Below, one piece after another: positions 1 through 9,573 of a DNA stretch of 64,000 nucleotides. Under the pieces are notes generated by a model. It was given only the letters and a program-made list of their open reading frames with translations. It searched no databases and had not been told where the DNA came from. Source of the DNA: Actinomadura nitritigenes (GTDB lineage Bacteria; Actinomycetota; Actinomycetes; Streptosporangiales; Streptosporangiaceae); the NCBI RefSeq assembly GCF_017573545.1, contig NZ_JAGEOK010000035.1, positions 53,522-117,521 on the forward strand. Direction: 5' to 3'. Each line of letters opens with the position of its first letter. Position 1 is the stretch's first letter. The position numbers and the translations under genes are program-made.

Positions 1-2
1 TG

Positions 3-647
3 GCGGCCGAGGCGCTGCTCGCGGTGATGGCGGTGGCGTGGCTGCTGCTGGTGCCGCGGGTGGTGCGGCGCCTGCGGCGGCGGCTGCCGGGCGCGGCCTA
101 CCTGGTGACGGTGTCGACGCAGTCGCTGGTGGTGCTGGCGTCGACGCTGTCGAAGCAGCTGTCGGTGCGCTGGCCCGTCTGGCCGGCGGGCGTGCTGCTC
201 GCCCTCGGCCTCGTCCTCTACCTGTTCGTGCTCGGCCGGTTCGACTTCCGCCAGGTGCGGGACGGCGCGGGCGACCACTGGGTGCTGGCGGGCGCGCTGT
301 CCATCTCCGCGCTGGCCTGCGCGAAGCTCGCCGTCGCGGCCGGGACGCCCGCGCCGCGGCCGCTGGAATGGCTGATGCTGGCGATTCTCGCCGCGGCGTT
401 CGCCTGGTACGTCCTGCTGGCCTGCGCGGAGGTCGGCCGGCCCCGGACGAGCTATGACGGGCGCCGCTGGTCGACGGTGTTCCCCCTCGGCATGACGGCG
501 GCCGCCGCGATGACGGCCGGGACCGTGGCCGGCCTGCCCTGGCTGGGCGCGCTCGGCCGCGCGCTGCTGTGGCCCGCGGTCGCCGCCTGGGCGGTCGTCG
601 CGGTCGGGGCCGTCCGCCATGCCGCCGCCCCCCGCGCCCCGGGCTGA
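3..647 (+). CDS. TDT-family (tellurite resistance/C4-dicarboxylate) transporter, C-terminal part
   Basis: The reading frame is open to the left window edge, so the 5' end is cut off; an internal ATG at 24 is probably not the start. The roughly 214 visible residues are almost all hydrophobic and form about six membrane segments. Sequence such as GDHWVLAGALSISALA and WSTVFPLGM near the C-terminus matches the TDT/SLAC1-like transporter family, whose members move C4-dicarboxylates, sulfite or tellurite-type anions through the cytoplasmic membrane. The full protein would be about 320-350 residues. It converges on the exporter gene that ends at 675. The substrate cannot be told from sequence. Confidence 0.6.
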   Translation, partial: AAEALLAVMAVAWLLLVPRVVRRLRRRLPGAAYLVTVSTQSLVVLASTLSKQLSVRWPVWPAGVLLALGLVLYLFVLGRFDFRQVRDGAGDHWVLAGALSISALACAKLAVAAGTPAPRPLEWLMLAILAAAFAWYVLLACAEVGRPRTSYDGRRWSTVFPLGMTAAAAMTAGTVAGLPWLGALGRALLWPAVAAWAVVAVGAVRHAAAPRAPG

Positions 648-674
648 GCACCCGGCCGGGGACGGCGCCCGGGG

Positions 675-2093
675 TCAGCGGCGAGTGCGCGGCAGGAACG
701 CGACCAGCGCGGTGCCCGCCGCCGTGATGATCGCCGCGATCAGGAACGCGGTGGCGTAGCCGTCCGCGAGGTCGGAGCCCGACCGGGCCGCCGCGGTCGC
801 GAGGATCGTGAGGCCGATCGCGCCGCCGATCGTCCGGGAGGTGTTCACGACTCCCGCGACGGCGCCCGCCTCCGCCCGGTCCGCCCCGGCCGTCGACGCC
901 TCCACCAGCGGGGTCATCAGCAGCCCGAACCCGGTCGCCATCACGATGCCGGGGCCGAGGATCGACCCCGCGAACGTCCCGCCCGCGTCCAGGACGGCGC
1001 TCTGCCACGCGAACCCGGCGGCGGCCGTCAGCCCGCCCCCGGCGGCCAGCAGCCGGGCGTCCATCCGGGCCATCAGCGTGGGCGCGAGCTTCGAGCCGAG
1101 GATGATGCCCGCGGTGTGCGGCAGGAACGACACCCCGGTCCGGACGGCGCTGTAGTGCAGGACGTTCTGCATGTAGAGCGACAGGAAGTACCAGAGCGCG
1201 AACCCCGCCATCGTGCTGACGAGGGTCGCGAGGTTGCCGACCGCGACGCTGCGCAGCCGGAACAGCCGCAGCTGGACGAGCGGCCGGGCCGTCCGCGCCT
1301 CGACGGCGACGAACAGCGCCAGCAGGACGAGCCCGGCGAGCAGCGGGACGAGCGAGTCCCGCGACGTCCAGCCGTGGTGCTCGGTCCGCCCGATGCCGAA
1401 GGCGAGCAGGCCGACGCCACCGGTGACGAGGACCGCGCCCGGCAGGTCGAGGCGCTGCCGGGCCGCGGCGCCCCGCTCGTCGCGCAGCCACCGCCCGGCG
1501 ATCACGGCGACGGCGACGCCGACGGGGACGTTGATCAGCAGCACCCAGCGCCAGCTCAGGTAGTCGGTGAGCAGGCCGCCGACGAGCCCGCCGGTGGCGC
1601 CGCCCGCGGTGCCGACCGCCGTCCACGTCGCGATCGCCCGGGTCCGCGCGGGCCCTTCGGGGAACGTCCCGGTGATCAGCGACAGCGTGACGGGCGCGAG
1701 GATCGCGGCACCGAGGCCCTGGACGGCGCGGGCGCCGATGAGCATCCCCGCGTCCTGCGCGAGGCCGCCCGCGAGGCTGGCCGCGGTGAACAGCCCGAGA
1801 CCGGTCACGAACACCCGCTTGCGGCCGAACAGGTCGGCGGCCCGCCCGCCCAGCAGCAGGAACCCGGCGAACGCCAGCGAGTAGGCGTTGACGACCCATT
1901 GCAGGCTCGTGGCGCCGAGCCCGAGCCCGGCCCGCATGCCGGGCAGGGCGACGTTGACGACGGAGATGTCGAGGACGACGAGGAACTGGCCGATGGACGC
2001 GGCGAGCAGCGCGGCCCACGGCGGGGTCCCGCCGGCCTGCCGGTCCCCCGCCTCGACGGCGCCGCCTTCTTGGATCGTGGTCATGGATCCCAT
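675..2093 (-). CDS. MFS drug exporter, DHA2 (EmrB/QacA) family
   Basis: A 472-residue integral membrane protein, a usual length for 14-helix DHA2 proton antiporters that export drugs or metabolites. The first helix carries FLVVLDISVVNVALP, the DHA2 motif D1, and GGRAADLFGRKRVF is the MFS motif A loop between helices 2 and 3. GARAVQGLGAA and GGLLTDYLSWRWVLLINVP are further family signatures. Two starts are possible, ATG at 2093 and ATG at 2084; neither has a strong ribosome binding site. It lies 114 bp downstream of narI on the same strand and could be partly co-transcribed with nar. It is not a NarK-type nitrate transporter, which would lack these DHA2 motifs. Confidence 0.85.
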   Translation of the reverse strand: MGSMTTIQEGGAVEAGDRQAGGTPPWAALLAASIGQFLVVLDISVVNVALPGMRAGLGLGATSLQWVVNAYSLAFAGFLLLGGRAADLFGRKRVFVTGLGLFTAASLAGGLAQDAGMLIGARAVQGLGAAILAPVTLSLITGTFPEGPARTRAIATWTAVGTAGGATGGLVGGLLTDYLSWRWVLLINVPVGVAVAVIAGRWLRDERGAAARQRLDLPGAVLVTGGVGLLAFGIGRTEHHGWTSRDSLVPLLAGLVLLALFVAVEARTARPLVQLRLFRLRSVAVGNLATLVSTMAGFALWYFLSLYMQNVLHYSAVRTGVSFLPHTAGIILGSKLAPTLMARMDARLLAAGGGLTAAAGFAWQSAVLDAGGTFAGSILGPGIVMATGFGLLMTPLVEASTAGADRAEAGAVAGVVNTSRTIGGAIGLTILATAAARSGSDLADGYATAFLIAAIITAAGTALVAFLPRTRR

Positions 2094-2207
2094 GCTGGCG
2101 GCGGGGGCCGCCGCCGCGCGTCGGCCGCCGGACCCAATCCGCCACGTCCGATCGTCCTAGGACCAGCCTCCGCCCGCCCCGGCCGGCGACCGTACGGGGC
2201 CGCCGGG

Positions 2208-2951
2208 TCAGTACGGCACGCCGATCTTCCGCCACTTCCGGCCTCCGGTCCCCGGCTCGTGCGGCGGCCGGGCGCGCCGGTCCCGGTACACGACGTAGGG
2301 CCGCCACAGATACCACAGCGGGTAGCTCCAGGCGTGCACGAGCCGGCTGAACGGCCACACCGCGAAGATCATCCAGGCGGCGGTGGCGTGCACCTGGTAC
2401 ATCACGGGCGCGGCGCCGATCGCCCGGTGGTCCGGGGTGCCGGCGAACAGGCTCCGGAACCACACCGACACGGTGGTGCGGTAGTCGTAGCCGCCCCCGA
2501 ACTCCTGCACGCCGAGCGTCAGGTAGATGCCGAGCACGCTGATGATGCCGAGCAGGACGAGCGCGAGGTAGTCGACGCCGCTGGTGGTGGCGCGGACGCG
2601 GGGCACCCCCATCCGGCGGAAGATCAGGATGCCCGCGCCGAGCAGCACCCCGATCGCCGCGACCGACCCGGCGATGCCCGAGAACAGGGTGTACGCCCGT
2701 TCGCTGATGCCGAGCCACTCGGTGAACGACCGCGGGACGAGGATGCCGATGGCGTGCCCGGCGATGGCCGCGAACGCCGAGTAGTGGAACAGCGGCGCGC
2801 CCCACTTCAGCAGCCGCCGCTCCTGCAGCTGCGTCGACCGGCTCGTCCAGCCGAACTGGTCGTAGCGCCACCGCCAGATGTGCCCGACGACGAACACGAC
2901 CATCGCCGCGTAGGGCAGGATCACCCACCACCACAGGTCGAAATCGCTCAC
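2208..2951 (-). CDS. narI: respiratory nitrate reductase, gamma subunit (cytochrome b, NarI)
   Basis: 247 residues with five membrane helices. NarI anchors NarGH to the inner face of the membrane, oxidises menaquinol and passes electrons through two b haems. Candidate haem-ligand histidines are in HYSAFAAIAGHAIG (helix 2) and in HATAAWMIFAVWPFSRLVHAW (helix 5). I chose the GTG at 2951 because it overlaps the narJ stop codon as GTGA and the N-terminus then reads SDFDLWWWVILPY, typical of the family. A longer in-frame reading up to 3095 runs inside narJ and is rejected. It is the last gene of narGHJI. Confidence 0.93.
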   Translation of the reverse strand: MSDFDLWWWVILPYAAMVVFVVGHIWRWRYDQFGWTSRSTQLQERRLLKWGAPLFHYSAFAAIAGHAIGILVPRSFTEWLGISERAYTLFSGIAGSVAAIGVLLGAGILIFRRMGVPRVRATTSGVDYLALVLLGIISVLGIYLTLGVQEFGGGYDYRTTVSVWFRSLFAGTPDHRAIGAAPVMYQVHATAAWMIFAVWPFSRLVHAWSYPLWYLWRPYVVYRDRRARPPHEPGTGGRKWRKIGVPY

Positions 2952-3673
2952 CGCCGCGCCTCCGTTCCGCTGCCGTCGAGGTACCCGGGCGGAGCGAACG
3001 GCTCCAGCCCCACCTCCTCCTCCGGTGGTCCCTTCTCCCAGGCCCGGCCGACCAGCGCCAGGTCCCTGCGGCCCAGCCTCGGAAGCCGGGCGCACACCGC
3101 CGCCACCACGTCCGCGTAGGGGGTGCCCGCGGCGGCCAGCGCGCGGCGCAGCAGTTCCAGGTCGGCGCGGTGCCCGCGCAGCAGCTTCTCGCCGCGCGGG
3201 GTGAGCGCCGCGAAGTCCAGGACGAGCGGAAGGTAGTCGGGCAGCTCGTCCTCCGACGGCTCGAACCCGGCCGCGCGGTAGGCGGCCTTGAAGGTGAGCA
3301 TCGCCATCCCGCGCTTACGGGTGTCGCCGTACCGGTGGTACGTCAGGTACAGCGCGCAGCGGCGGCGCAGGTCGAACGTCTCGACGTAGTGCTGCGCGAC
3401 CTCGGTCGGCGGGGTGGCGCGCAGCCAGCCGAGGAAGCGGCCGAAGCCGTCCCTGGTCGCGCGCGGCGAGACGGCCGACGCGGCGGCGCCGAGGTGGTCG
3501 AGCCCGTCGAACAGCGCCAGCGTCGGGTACTGCAGCAGCACCGAGGCGAGCTTGTACGGACCGGCTTCGTGCTGGTCGGCCTTGCGTGAGCCGGACACGC
3601 GCGGGCCGGACACACGAGGGCCGGGCGTGTTCGGGGCGGGCGTGTGCGGGGCGGTGCCGCCGTCGCGGGTCAT
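2948..3673 (-). CDS. narJ: nitrate reductase molybdenum cofactor assembly chaperone (NarJ)
   Basis: 241 residues. NarJ is a cytoplasmic chaperone that holds apo-NarGH while the Mo-bisMGD cofactor and iron-sulfur clusters are inserted, and is not part of the final enzyme. The helical core starts at LASVLLQYPT and contains YVETFDLRRRCALYLTYHRYGDTRKRG and DELPDYLPLVLDFAAL, which are family signatures. About 45 N-terminal residues are Pro/Ser/Gly-rich with a short repeat (GPRVSGPRVSG) and are probably disordered, an extension not usual in the family. The start overlaps the narH stop as ATGA and the end overlaps narI as GTGA, so the genes are likely translationally coupled. Confidence 0.92.
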   Translation of the reverse strand: MTRDGGTAPHTPAPNTPGPRVSGPRVSGSRKADQHEAGPYKLASVLLQYPTLALFDGLDHLGAAASAVSPRATRDGFGRFLGWLRATPPTEVAQHYVETFDLRRRCALYLTYHRYGDTRKRGMAMLTFKAAYRAAGFEPSEDELPDYLPLVLDFAALTPRGEKLLRGHRADLELLRRALAAAGTPYADVVAAVCARLPRLGRRDLALVGRAWEKGPPEEEVGLEPFAPPGYLDGSGTEARR

Positions 3674-5328
3674 GATCCGCCGGCCTCGGGGAAGAGGTGC
3701 GGCGCGTCGCCGCGCCCGTTCCAGCCGAGCAGGTTGAAGCGCGTGCGGCCGTCGTCGGCGCGGAACGTGCCGCCACCTCCGCCTCCTCCGCCTCCGCCGG
3801 CGGCCGTGTTCGCGGGCCTGCCGGGATGGAAGCTCTCCACGCCCATCGGGCCGTTGCCGCCCATGCCGGGCCCGCCCTCGCCGTCCAGGCTGCAGAACAG
3901 CTGCTCGTGCTGCGCCATCAGCCGGCCCGCGTCCTCCGCGTGCGCCTTCGGGACGACGTAGCGGTCCTCGTACTTGCCGATGGCGAGCAGCCGGTACAGG
4001 TCGTCGAGGTCGTCCGGGGTCGCGCCGACAGACGCGGGCAGGTCCTCGTCCAGGTCGAGGCCGAGCTGCCCCGCCCGCATGACGGCCCGGACCGCCGCCA
4101 GCTTCCGCAGCACGTCCCGGACCGTCCCGGTCCTCCCCGCGGTGAACAGGTTCGCCAGGTACTCGATGGGGATCCGCAGGTCGTCGATGGTGGCGAACAC
4201 CCGGTCGGGGTCGCCGTGGTCGTAGCCCGCGGCGTGCGCCACGTCCGCGACCGGGGACAGCGGCGGGATGTACCAGACCATCGGCAGCGTCCGGTACTCC
4301 GGATGCAGCGGCAGCGCCACCCGGTGCCGGACGGCCAGCGCGTACACCGGGGACCGCTGCGCCGCCTCCACCCAGTCCGCCGGGATGCCCGCCTTCGCGG
4401 CCTCCGCCCGCACCTCCGGGTCGGACGGGTCGAGGAACACCGACAGCTGCGCCTCGTACAGGTCCTTCTCGTCGGGCGTCGCGGCCGCCTCGGTCACCTT
4501 GTCGGCGTCGTACAGGAACAGCCCGAGGTAGCGGAGACGCCCCACGCACGTCTCCGAGCAGATCGTCGGCTGCCCCTCCTCGATGCGCGGGAAGCACAGC
4601 GTGCACTTCTCCGCCTTGCCGGTCCGGTGGTTGAAGTACACCTTCTTGTACGGGCAGCCCGACACGCAGAACCGCCAGCCCCGGCAGCGGTCCTCGTCGA
4701 CCAGCACGATCCCGTCCTCCGACCGCTTGTACATCGCGCCGGACGGGCACGACGCGACGCACGACGGGTTCAGGCAGTGCTCGCAGATCCGCGGCAGGTA
4801 GAACATGAACACCTGCTCGAACTCCATCTTGACCCGGTCCTCCAGGCCCGCGAGGTCCGGGTCGGAGAGCGCCGTCTCGGGCGCGCCCGCCAGGTCGTCG
4901 TCCCAGTTGCTGCCCCACCGCAGCCGCATGTCGCGGCCGGTCAGCGCCGAGATGGAGTGCACGCTCGGGTTCTGCGTGCCGAGCGGCGCGTCCACCACCG
5001 TCTGGTAGTCGTAGGTCCACGGGTCGCCGTAGTCGTCGATCGACGGCAGGTTCGGGTTGTAGAAGATCGACAGCAGCTTCAGCAGCCGCCCGCCCGCCTT
5101 CAGCTGGAGCCGCCCCTTGCGGTCGAGCTTCCAGCCGCCCTTCCACTGCGCCTGGTCCTCGTACCGCCTCGGGTAGCCGACCCCCGGCTTCGTCTCGACG
5201 TTGTTGAAGTACACGTACTCGGTGCCGGGACGATTCGTCCACGTCTGCTTGCACGTCACCGAGCAGGTGTGGCAGCCGATGCACTTGTCGAGGTTCATCA
5301 CCATCGCGACCTGCGCCATCGGCCTCAT
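3670..5328 (-). CDS. narH: respiratory nitrate reductase, beta subunit (NarH)
   Basis: 552 residues. NarH carries the chain of iron-sulfur clusters that conducts electrons from NarI to NarG. Four Cys groups are visible: CIGCHTCSVTC near residue 16, CEHCLNPSCVASCP, CRGWRFCVSGCP (Trp replaces one Cys, the mark of the [3Fe-4S] cluster of NarH) and CTLCFPRIEEGQPTICSETC. The ATG at 5328 overlaps the narG stop as ATGA and the N-terminus MRPMAQVAMVMNLDKC fits the family. The C-terminal ~45 residues hold a run of ten glycines and no family motif; they look like a lineage-specific tail. Confidence 0.95.
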   Translation of the reverse strand: MRPMAQVAMVMNLDKCIGCHTCSVTCKQTWTNRPGTEYVYFNNVETKPGVGYPRRYEDQAQWKGGWKLDRKGRLQLKAGGRLLKLLSIFYNPNLPSIDDYGDPWTYDYQTVVDAPLGTQNPSVHSISALTGRDMRLRWGSNWDDDLAGAPETALSDPDLAGLEDRVKMEFEQVFMFYLPRICEHCLNPSCVASCPSGAMYKRSEDGIVLVDEDRCRGWRFCVSGCPYKKVYFNHRTGKAEKCTLCFPRIEEGQPTICSETCVGRLRYLGLFLYDADKVTEAAATPDEKDLYEAQLSVFLDPSDPEVRAEAAKAGIPADWVEAAQRSPVYALAVRHRVALPLHPEYRTLPMVWYIPPLSPVADVAHAAGYDHGDPDRVFATIDDLRIPIEYLANLFTAGRTGTVRDVLRKLAAVRAVMRAGQLGLDLDEDLPASVGATPDDLDDLYRLLAIGKYEDRYVVPKAHAEDAGRLMAQHEQLFCSLDGEGGPGMGGNGPMGVESFHPGRPANTAAGGGGGGGGGGTFRADDGRTRFNLLGWNGRGDAPHLFPEAGGS

Positions 5329-8300
5329 CAGAACCGCACCTCCTGGGACCGCTTGCGGATCACCGCGATCTCGTCGCGCTGGTTGCCGGTCGGGCCGTAG
5401 TAGTTGAACGCGAAGCTGAGCTGCGCGTAGCCGCCGACCATGTGCGTCGGCTTGATCACCAGGCGGGTCAGCGAGTTGTCGGATCCGCCGTGCCAGCCGG
5501 AGATCTCCGACCGCGGCGTCATCAGATGCCGGTCCTTCGCGTGGTACATGAACACGGTGCCGCGCGGCATCCGGTGCGTGACGACGGCGCGGCACGCGAC
5601 CACGCCGTTGCGGTTGTACGCCTCGATCCAGTCGTTGTCCTCGACATCGATCCGGGCGGCGTCCTGCGGGCTCATCCAGATCGTCGGGCCGCCCCGGAAC
5701 AGCCGCAGCATGTGCAGGTTGTCCGCGTACTCCGAGTGGATCGACCACTTCGAATGCGGCGTGAGGTAGCGGACCGTGACCTCCGGGCGCCCCTCCTCGC
5801 GCAGCCCCAGCTCCCGGGCGAAGTGGCGGACGTGGTTCAGCGGCGGGCGGTACGCCGGCAGCGCCTCGCCGTACTCGCGGATCCAGTCGTGGTCGAGGAA
5901 GAAGTGCATCCGGCCGGTCAGGGTGTGCCAGGGCCTCTTCCGCTCGACGTTCACCGTGAACGGCGAGTACCTGCGCCCGCCCGACTCGCTGCCGCTCCAC
6001 TCCGGGCTGGTGATGACGGCGCGCGGCTGGACGACGGTGTCGCCGAACGAGATGTGCTCCCCGGCGCGCTCCCCCGCCAGGTCCACCAGGTCGAGCCCGG
6101 TGCGCTTCTCCAGGTCCTCCCACGCCTGGACGGCGACGCGCCCGTTCGTCGTGCCGGACAGCGCGAGGATCGCCTCGGCCATGTGCACGTCGCGGGCCAG
6201 GGCGGGACGGCCGTCCGCGACCCCGCCGCGCACGACGCCGTTGGCCTTCCGCAGGTACTCCACGGCATCCTCCGGCACCCACGTCATGCCCTTGACGGAC
6301 GTGCCGAGCGAGTCGACCAGCGGGCCGAGCGCCGCCATCTTCTCCGCGACCGCCGTGTAGTCGCGCTCGACCGTCACCAGCTTCGGCATCGTGACACCGG
6401 GCACCGGATCGCACTGCCCCGCCTTCCAGTCCAGGACCCGGCCGCCCGGCTGCGCCAGCTCGTCCGGGGTGTCGTGCATCAGCGGCACCGGCAGCACGTC
6501 GGTGCGCGTCCCGAGATGGTCGGCGGCGAGACGGGAGAAGTCCTCGGCGATGAGCCGGAACGCGTCGAAGTCGGTGCGGGTCTCCCACGGCGGCGCGATC
6601 GCCGGGTTGAACGAGTGCACGAACGGATGCATGTCCGTGCTCGACAGGTCGTGCTTCTCGTACCAGGTCGCCGCCGGCAGCACCACGTCCGCGTACGTGC
6701 ACGAACTCGTCATCCGGAAGTCGATCGTGGTGAGCAGGTCCAGCTTGCCGCGCGGCGCCTCCTCCCGCCACACCACCTCCGCCGGGCGCAGCTCCGGCGG
6801 CGACTCCTCCGCCCGGACCGCGTCGTCGGTCCCCAGCAGGTGCCGCATGAAGTACTCCATGCCCTTGCCGGAGGAGCCGAGGACGTTCGCCCGCCAGATC
6901 GTCATCACCCGCGGCCAGTTCCGCGGCGCGTCCGGGTCCTCGCCCGCGAACCGCAGCCGGCCCGACGTCAGCTCGTCCACCACATGGTCCGCGACCGGAC
7001 GGCCCGCCGCGGCCGCCTCGTCCGCGAGATCGAGCGGGTTGCGGTCGAACCCGGGATGGCTCGGCGTCCAGCCCATCCGCGACGCCTGCGCCAGGCAGTC
7101 GGCGAACGTCCTTTCCCGGAACAGGCCCCGGCCGAGCGGCGTCGCCAGCTCCTGCGGGCCGAACGTCTCGTACCGCCACTGGTCGGTGTGCAGATAGAAG
7201 AACGACGTGCCCGTCATGTGCCGGGTGGGGCGCTGCCAGTCCAGCGCGAACGCCGTCTGCTGCCAGCCCGTCAGCGGGCGGACCTTCTCCTGCCCGACGT
7301 AGTGCGCCCAGCCGCCGCCGTTCACGCCCTGGCAGCCGCACAGCATCACCAGCGTGAGGAACGTCCGGTAGATCTCGTCGGAGTGGTACCAGTGGTTCGT
7401 CCCGCCGCCCATGCAGATCATCGACCGGCCGCGCGACACCTCCGCGTTGCGGGCGAACTCCCGCGCCACCCTCGCCGCCGCCTCGGCCGGGACCGTGGTG
7501 ATCTCCTCCTGCCAGGCGGGCGTGCCGGGCTGGGACGCGTCGCCGTACCCGTCCGGCCACTCCCCCGGCAGGCCGTCGCGGCGCACCGCGTACTGCGCCA
7601 TCAGCAGGTCGAGGACCGTCGTCACCAGCCGCCCGCCGACCCGCGCCACCGGCACCCCGCGCCTGATCACCGCGCCGCCCTCGGTCTCGCCGGCGTCGAA
7701 GCGCGGCAGGTCCACCGGGCGCGTCTCCTCGTGGCGGCCGTACAGGGTGAGCAGCGGGTCCGTGTCGCCGAGATCCAGGTTCCACCGGCCCACCCCCGAC
7801 GGCGCGAAGCGGAACCCCAGCGACCCGTTCGGCGCGACCGGCTCACCGGAGCGGGCGTCCAGCAGGACGGGCTTGTGCGCCGCGCCCTCCCCCTCGTCGC
7901 CCAGCTCGGCCGCCGTGAGGAACCTCCCCGGGACGACCGCGTCGCCGCGCTCCTCCAACGACACCAGGAACGGCAGGTCGGTGTAGGTCTTGGTGTACTC
8001 GGTGAAGTACGGCACCTGCCGGTCGCGGAAGAACTCGGTCAGCACCACATGGCCCATCGCCATCCCGAGCGCCCCGTCCGTGCCCGGCGCGGCGGCCAGC
8101 CAGTCGTCGGCGAACTTCGTGTGATCGGAGAAGTCCGGGGACACCACCACGACCTTCTGCCCCCGGTACCGCGCCTCCGTCATGAAGTGCGCGTCCGGCG
8201 TCCGCGTGATCGGCAGGTTCGTGCCCCAGACGATCAGGTACGAGGAGTTCCACCAGTCGCCCGACTCCGGGACGTCCGTCTGGTCGCCGAACACCTGCGG

Positions 8301-9152
8301 CGACGCGATCGGCAGGTCCGCGTACCAGTCGTAGAACGACAGGATCGTCCCGCCGATCATCGACAGGAAGCGGGTGCCCGCCGCGTACGACACCATCGAC
8401 ATCGCCGGGATCGGCGAGAACCCGACCACGCGGTCCGGGCCGTACTCCTTCACCGTGTGGACGTGCGCGGCGGCGATCAGCTCCGTGACCTCCGCCCACG
8501 TCGACCGCACGAACCCGCCCTTGCCGCGCGCCCCCTTGTACAGCGCCGACCGCGCCGGATCACCGGTGATCTCCGCCCACGCCGCCACCGGATCGCCGAG
8601 CCGCCGCCTGGTCTCCCGCCACATCTCCAGCAGCGGCCCCCGCACGTACGGGTACCGGACCCGCGAAGGCGAATACGTGTACCAGGAGAACGACGCCCCG
8701 CGCGGGCAGCCCCGAGGCTCGTACTCCGGGGAATCCGGACCGACCGACGGATAGTCGGTCTGCTGCGTCTCCCAGGTGATGATGCCGTCCTTGACGTACA
8801 CCTTCCACGAGCACGAGCCCGTGCAGTTCACACCATGGGTCGAGCGGACCTCCCGGTCGTGCCGCCACCGCTCCCGGTAGAACTCCTCCGCGTCCCGGCC
8901 GCCGTGCCGGTGCAGCCGCCGGTAGTCGCCGGACGGTTTCCCCGGGACGAAGAATTGGGCCTGCCGCAACACCTTCTCGACCGGCTCACCACCGGGCAGC
9001 AACGGCGCCATCAACCCGCCCGGAGCGAGCTTGCTTCCGGCGCTGGTGGCTCGCGGGGTACCGGTGGGTTGCGGGCTGCCGGTGGGTTGCGGGGTCTCGC
9101 CGCTCCGCGGATTCTCGCCGTCCGATCCCGGCGGCTCGTGTGCCGATGCCAT
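5328..9152 (-). CDS. narG: respiratory nitrate reductase, alpha (catalytic) subunit (NarG)
   Basis: 1,274 residues, close to the usual ~1,240. NarG reduces nitrate to nitrite at a Mo-bisMGD centre on the cytoplasmic side. The FS0 cluster signature is HGVNCTGSCSW (His plus two Cys) followed by GCPRGAS with the last Cys; QTDYP after the cluster is also typical of the nar type. Later blocks such as MICMGGGTNHWYHSD and GCQGVNGGGWAHYVGQEK belong to the molybdopterin oxidoreductase fold. About 45 N-terminal residues are a Pro/Thr/Gly-rich extension. A good ribosome site (GAGGGG) precedes the ATG at 9152. It is the first gene of narGHJI. No nitrate transporter or narXL-type sensor gene lies beside it. 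Confidence 0.95.
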   Translation of the reverse strand: MASAHEPPGSDGENPRSGETPQPTGSPQPTGTPRATSAGSKLAPGGLMAPLLPGGEPVEKVLRQAQFFVPGKPSGDYRRLHRHGGRDAEEFYRERWRHDREVRSTHGVNCTGSCSWKVYVKDGIITWETQQTDYPSVGPDSPEYEPRGCPRGASFSWYTYSPSRVRYPYVRGPLLEMWRETRRRLGDPVAAWAEITGDPARSALYKGARGKGGFVRSTWAEVTELIAAAHVHTVKEYGPDRVVGFSPIPAMSMVSYAAGTRFLSMIGGTILSFYDWYADLPIASPQVFGDQTDVPESGDWWNSSYLIVWGTNLPITRTPDAHFMTEARYRGQKVVVVSPDFSDHTKFADDWLAAAPGTDGALGMAMGHVVLTEFFRDRQVPYFTEYTKTYTDLPFLVSLEERGDAVVPGRFLTAAELGDEGEGAAHKPVLLDARSGEPVAPNGSLGFRFAPSGVGRWNLDLGDTDPLLTLYGRHEETRPVDLPRFDAGETEGGAVIRRGVPVARVGGRLVTTVLDLLMAQYAVRRDGLPGEWPDGYGDASQPGTPAWQEEITTVPAEAAARVAREFARNAEVSRGRSMICMGGGTNHWYHSDEIYRTFLTLVMLCGCQGVNGGGWAHYVGQEKVRPLTGWQQTAFALDWQRPTRHMTGTSFFYLHTDQWRYETFGPQELATPLGRGLFRERTFADCLAQASRMGWTPSHPGFDRNPLDLADEAAAAGRPVADHVVDELTSGRLRFAGEDPDAPRNWPRVMTIWRANVLGSSGKGMEYFMRHLLGTDDAVRAEESPPELRPAEVVWREEAPRGKLDLLTTIDFRMTSSCTYADVVLPAATWYEKHDLSSTDMHPFVHSFNPAIAPPWETRTDFDAFRLIAEDFSRLAADHLGTRTDVLPVPLMHDTPDELAQPGGRVLDWKAGQCDPVPGVTMPKLVTVERDYTAVAEKMAALGPLVDSLGTSVKGMTWVPEDAVEYLRKANGVVRGGVADGRPALARDVHMAEAILALSGTTNGRVAVQAWEDLEKRTGLDLVDLAGERAGEHISFGDTVVQPRAVITSPEWSGSESGGRRYSPFTVNVERKRPWHTLTGRMHFFLDHDWIREYGEALPAYRPPLNHVRHFARELGLREEGRPEVTVRYLTPHSKWSIHSEYADNLHMLRLFRGGPTIWMSPQDAARIDVEDNDWIEAYNRNGVVACRAVVTHRMPRGTVFMYHAKDRHLMTPRSEISGWHGGSDNSLTRLVIKPTHMVGGYAQLSFAFNYYGPTGNQRDEIAVIRKRSQEVRF

Positions 9153-9573
9153 GCGTCCCCCTCGTCCGCCGAGACCCCCGATGCCGCAGACGCACGCCGG
9201 CCCACACCACGGACGTGCGCATACGGCCGGTTAGCTACCCCGGCCCCGGAATGCTCAACCAACCACCACCGGCAATGCGGCCGGCCTTCTCAAGGTGTTG
9301 CTGCACATTGGCACCAGAAGGACTGCACATGACCCTTACAAGGGGGCTGCATTGCGATCGCAGAGATTGACCGAAAGTACGAGACTAATCTCGTTCCATC
9401 CAGGATCCCAAGGTGGCAGATGTCCAGTTTTATGGCATTATGCCAATCTCTTCTGGGGCAGGCTTGGTCGCCGCAGATGCTTACCCGGGGCATGAATTAA
9501 TCGCCAACGAACTTCGCCGAGAGAAGGGGACTGGGGTGGCCTTCGAGGTGACGGGGAGGCGCGCGCATCCGGA
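9153..9573. other. upstream region of narG with no gene
   Basis: 421 bp with no convincing coding sequence. The base composition falls below that of the genes around 9280-9440. It should hold the nar promoter, transcribed to the left. A perfect palindrome lies at 9379-9394 and is listed separately. I see no clear FNR box. Confidence 0.5.
9379..9394. promoter_or_regulatory. palindrome upstream of narGHJI, candidate operator
   Basis: ACGAGA-CTAA-TCTCGT: two 6-bp arms that match perfectly around a 4-nt centre, in a relatively AT-rich part of the gap about 230 bp upstream of the narG start. The form suits a dimeric regulator. Which protein binds is unknown. Confidence 0.35.

Noticed and set aside
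5442..9332. 1,296-codon open frame on the plus strand
   Set aside because: Antisense to narG, which is complete with its cluster motif; the plus frame is composition-driven.
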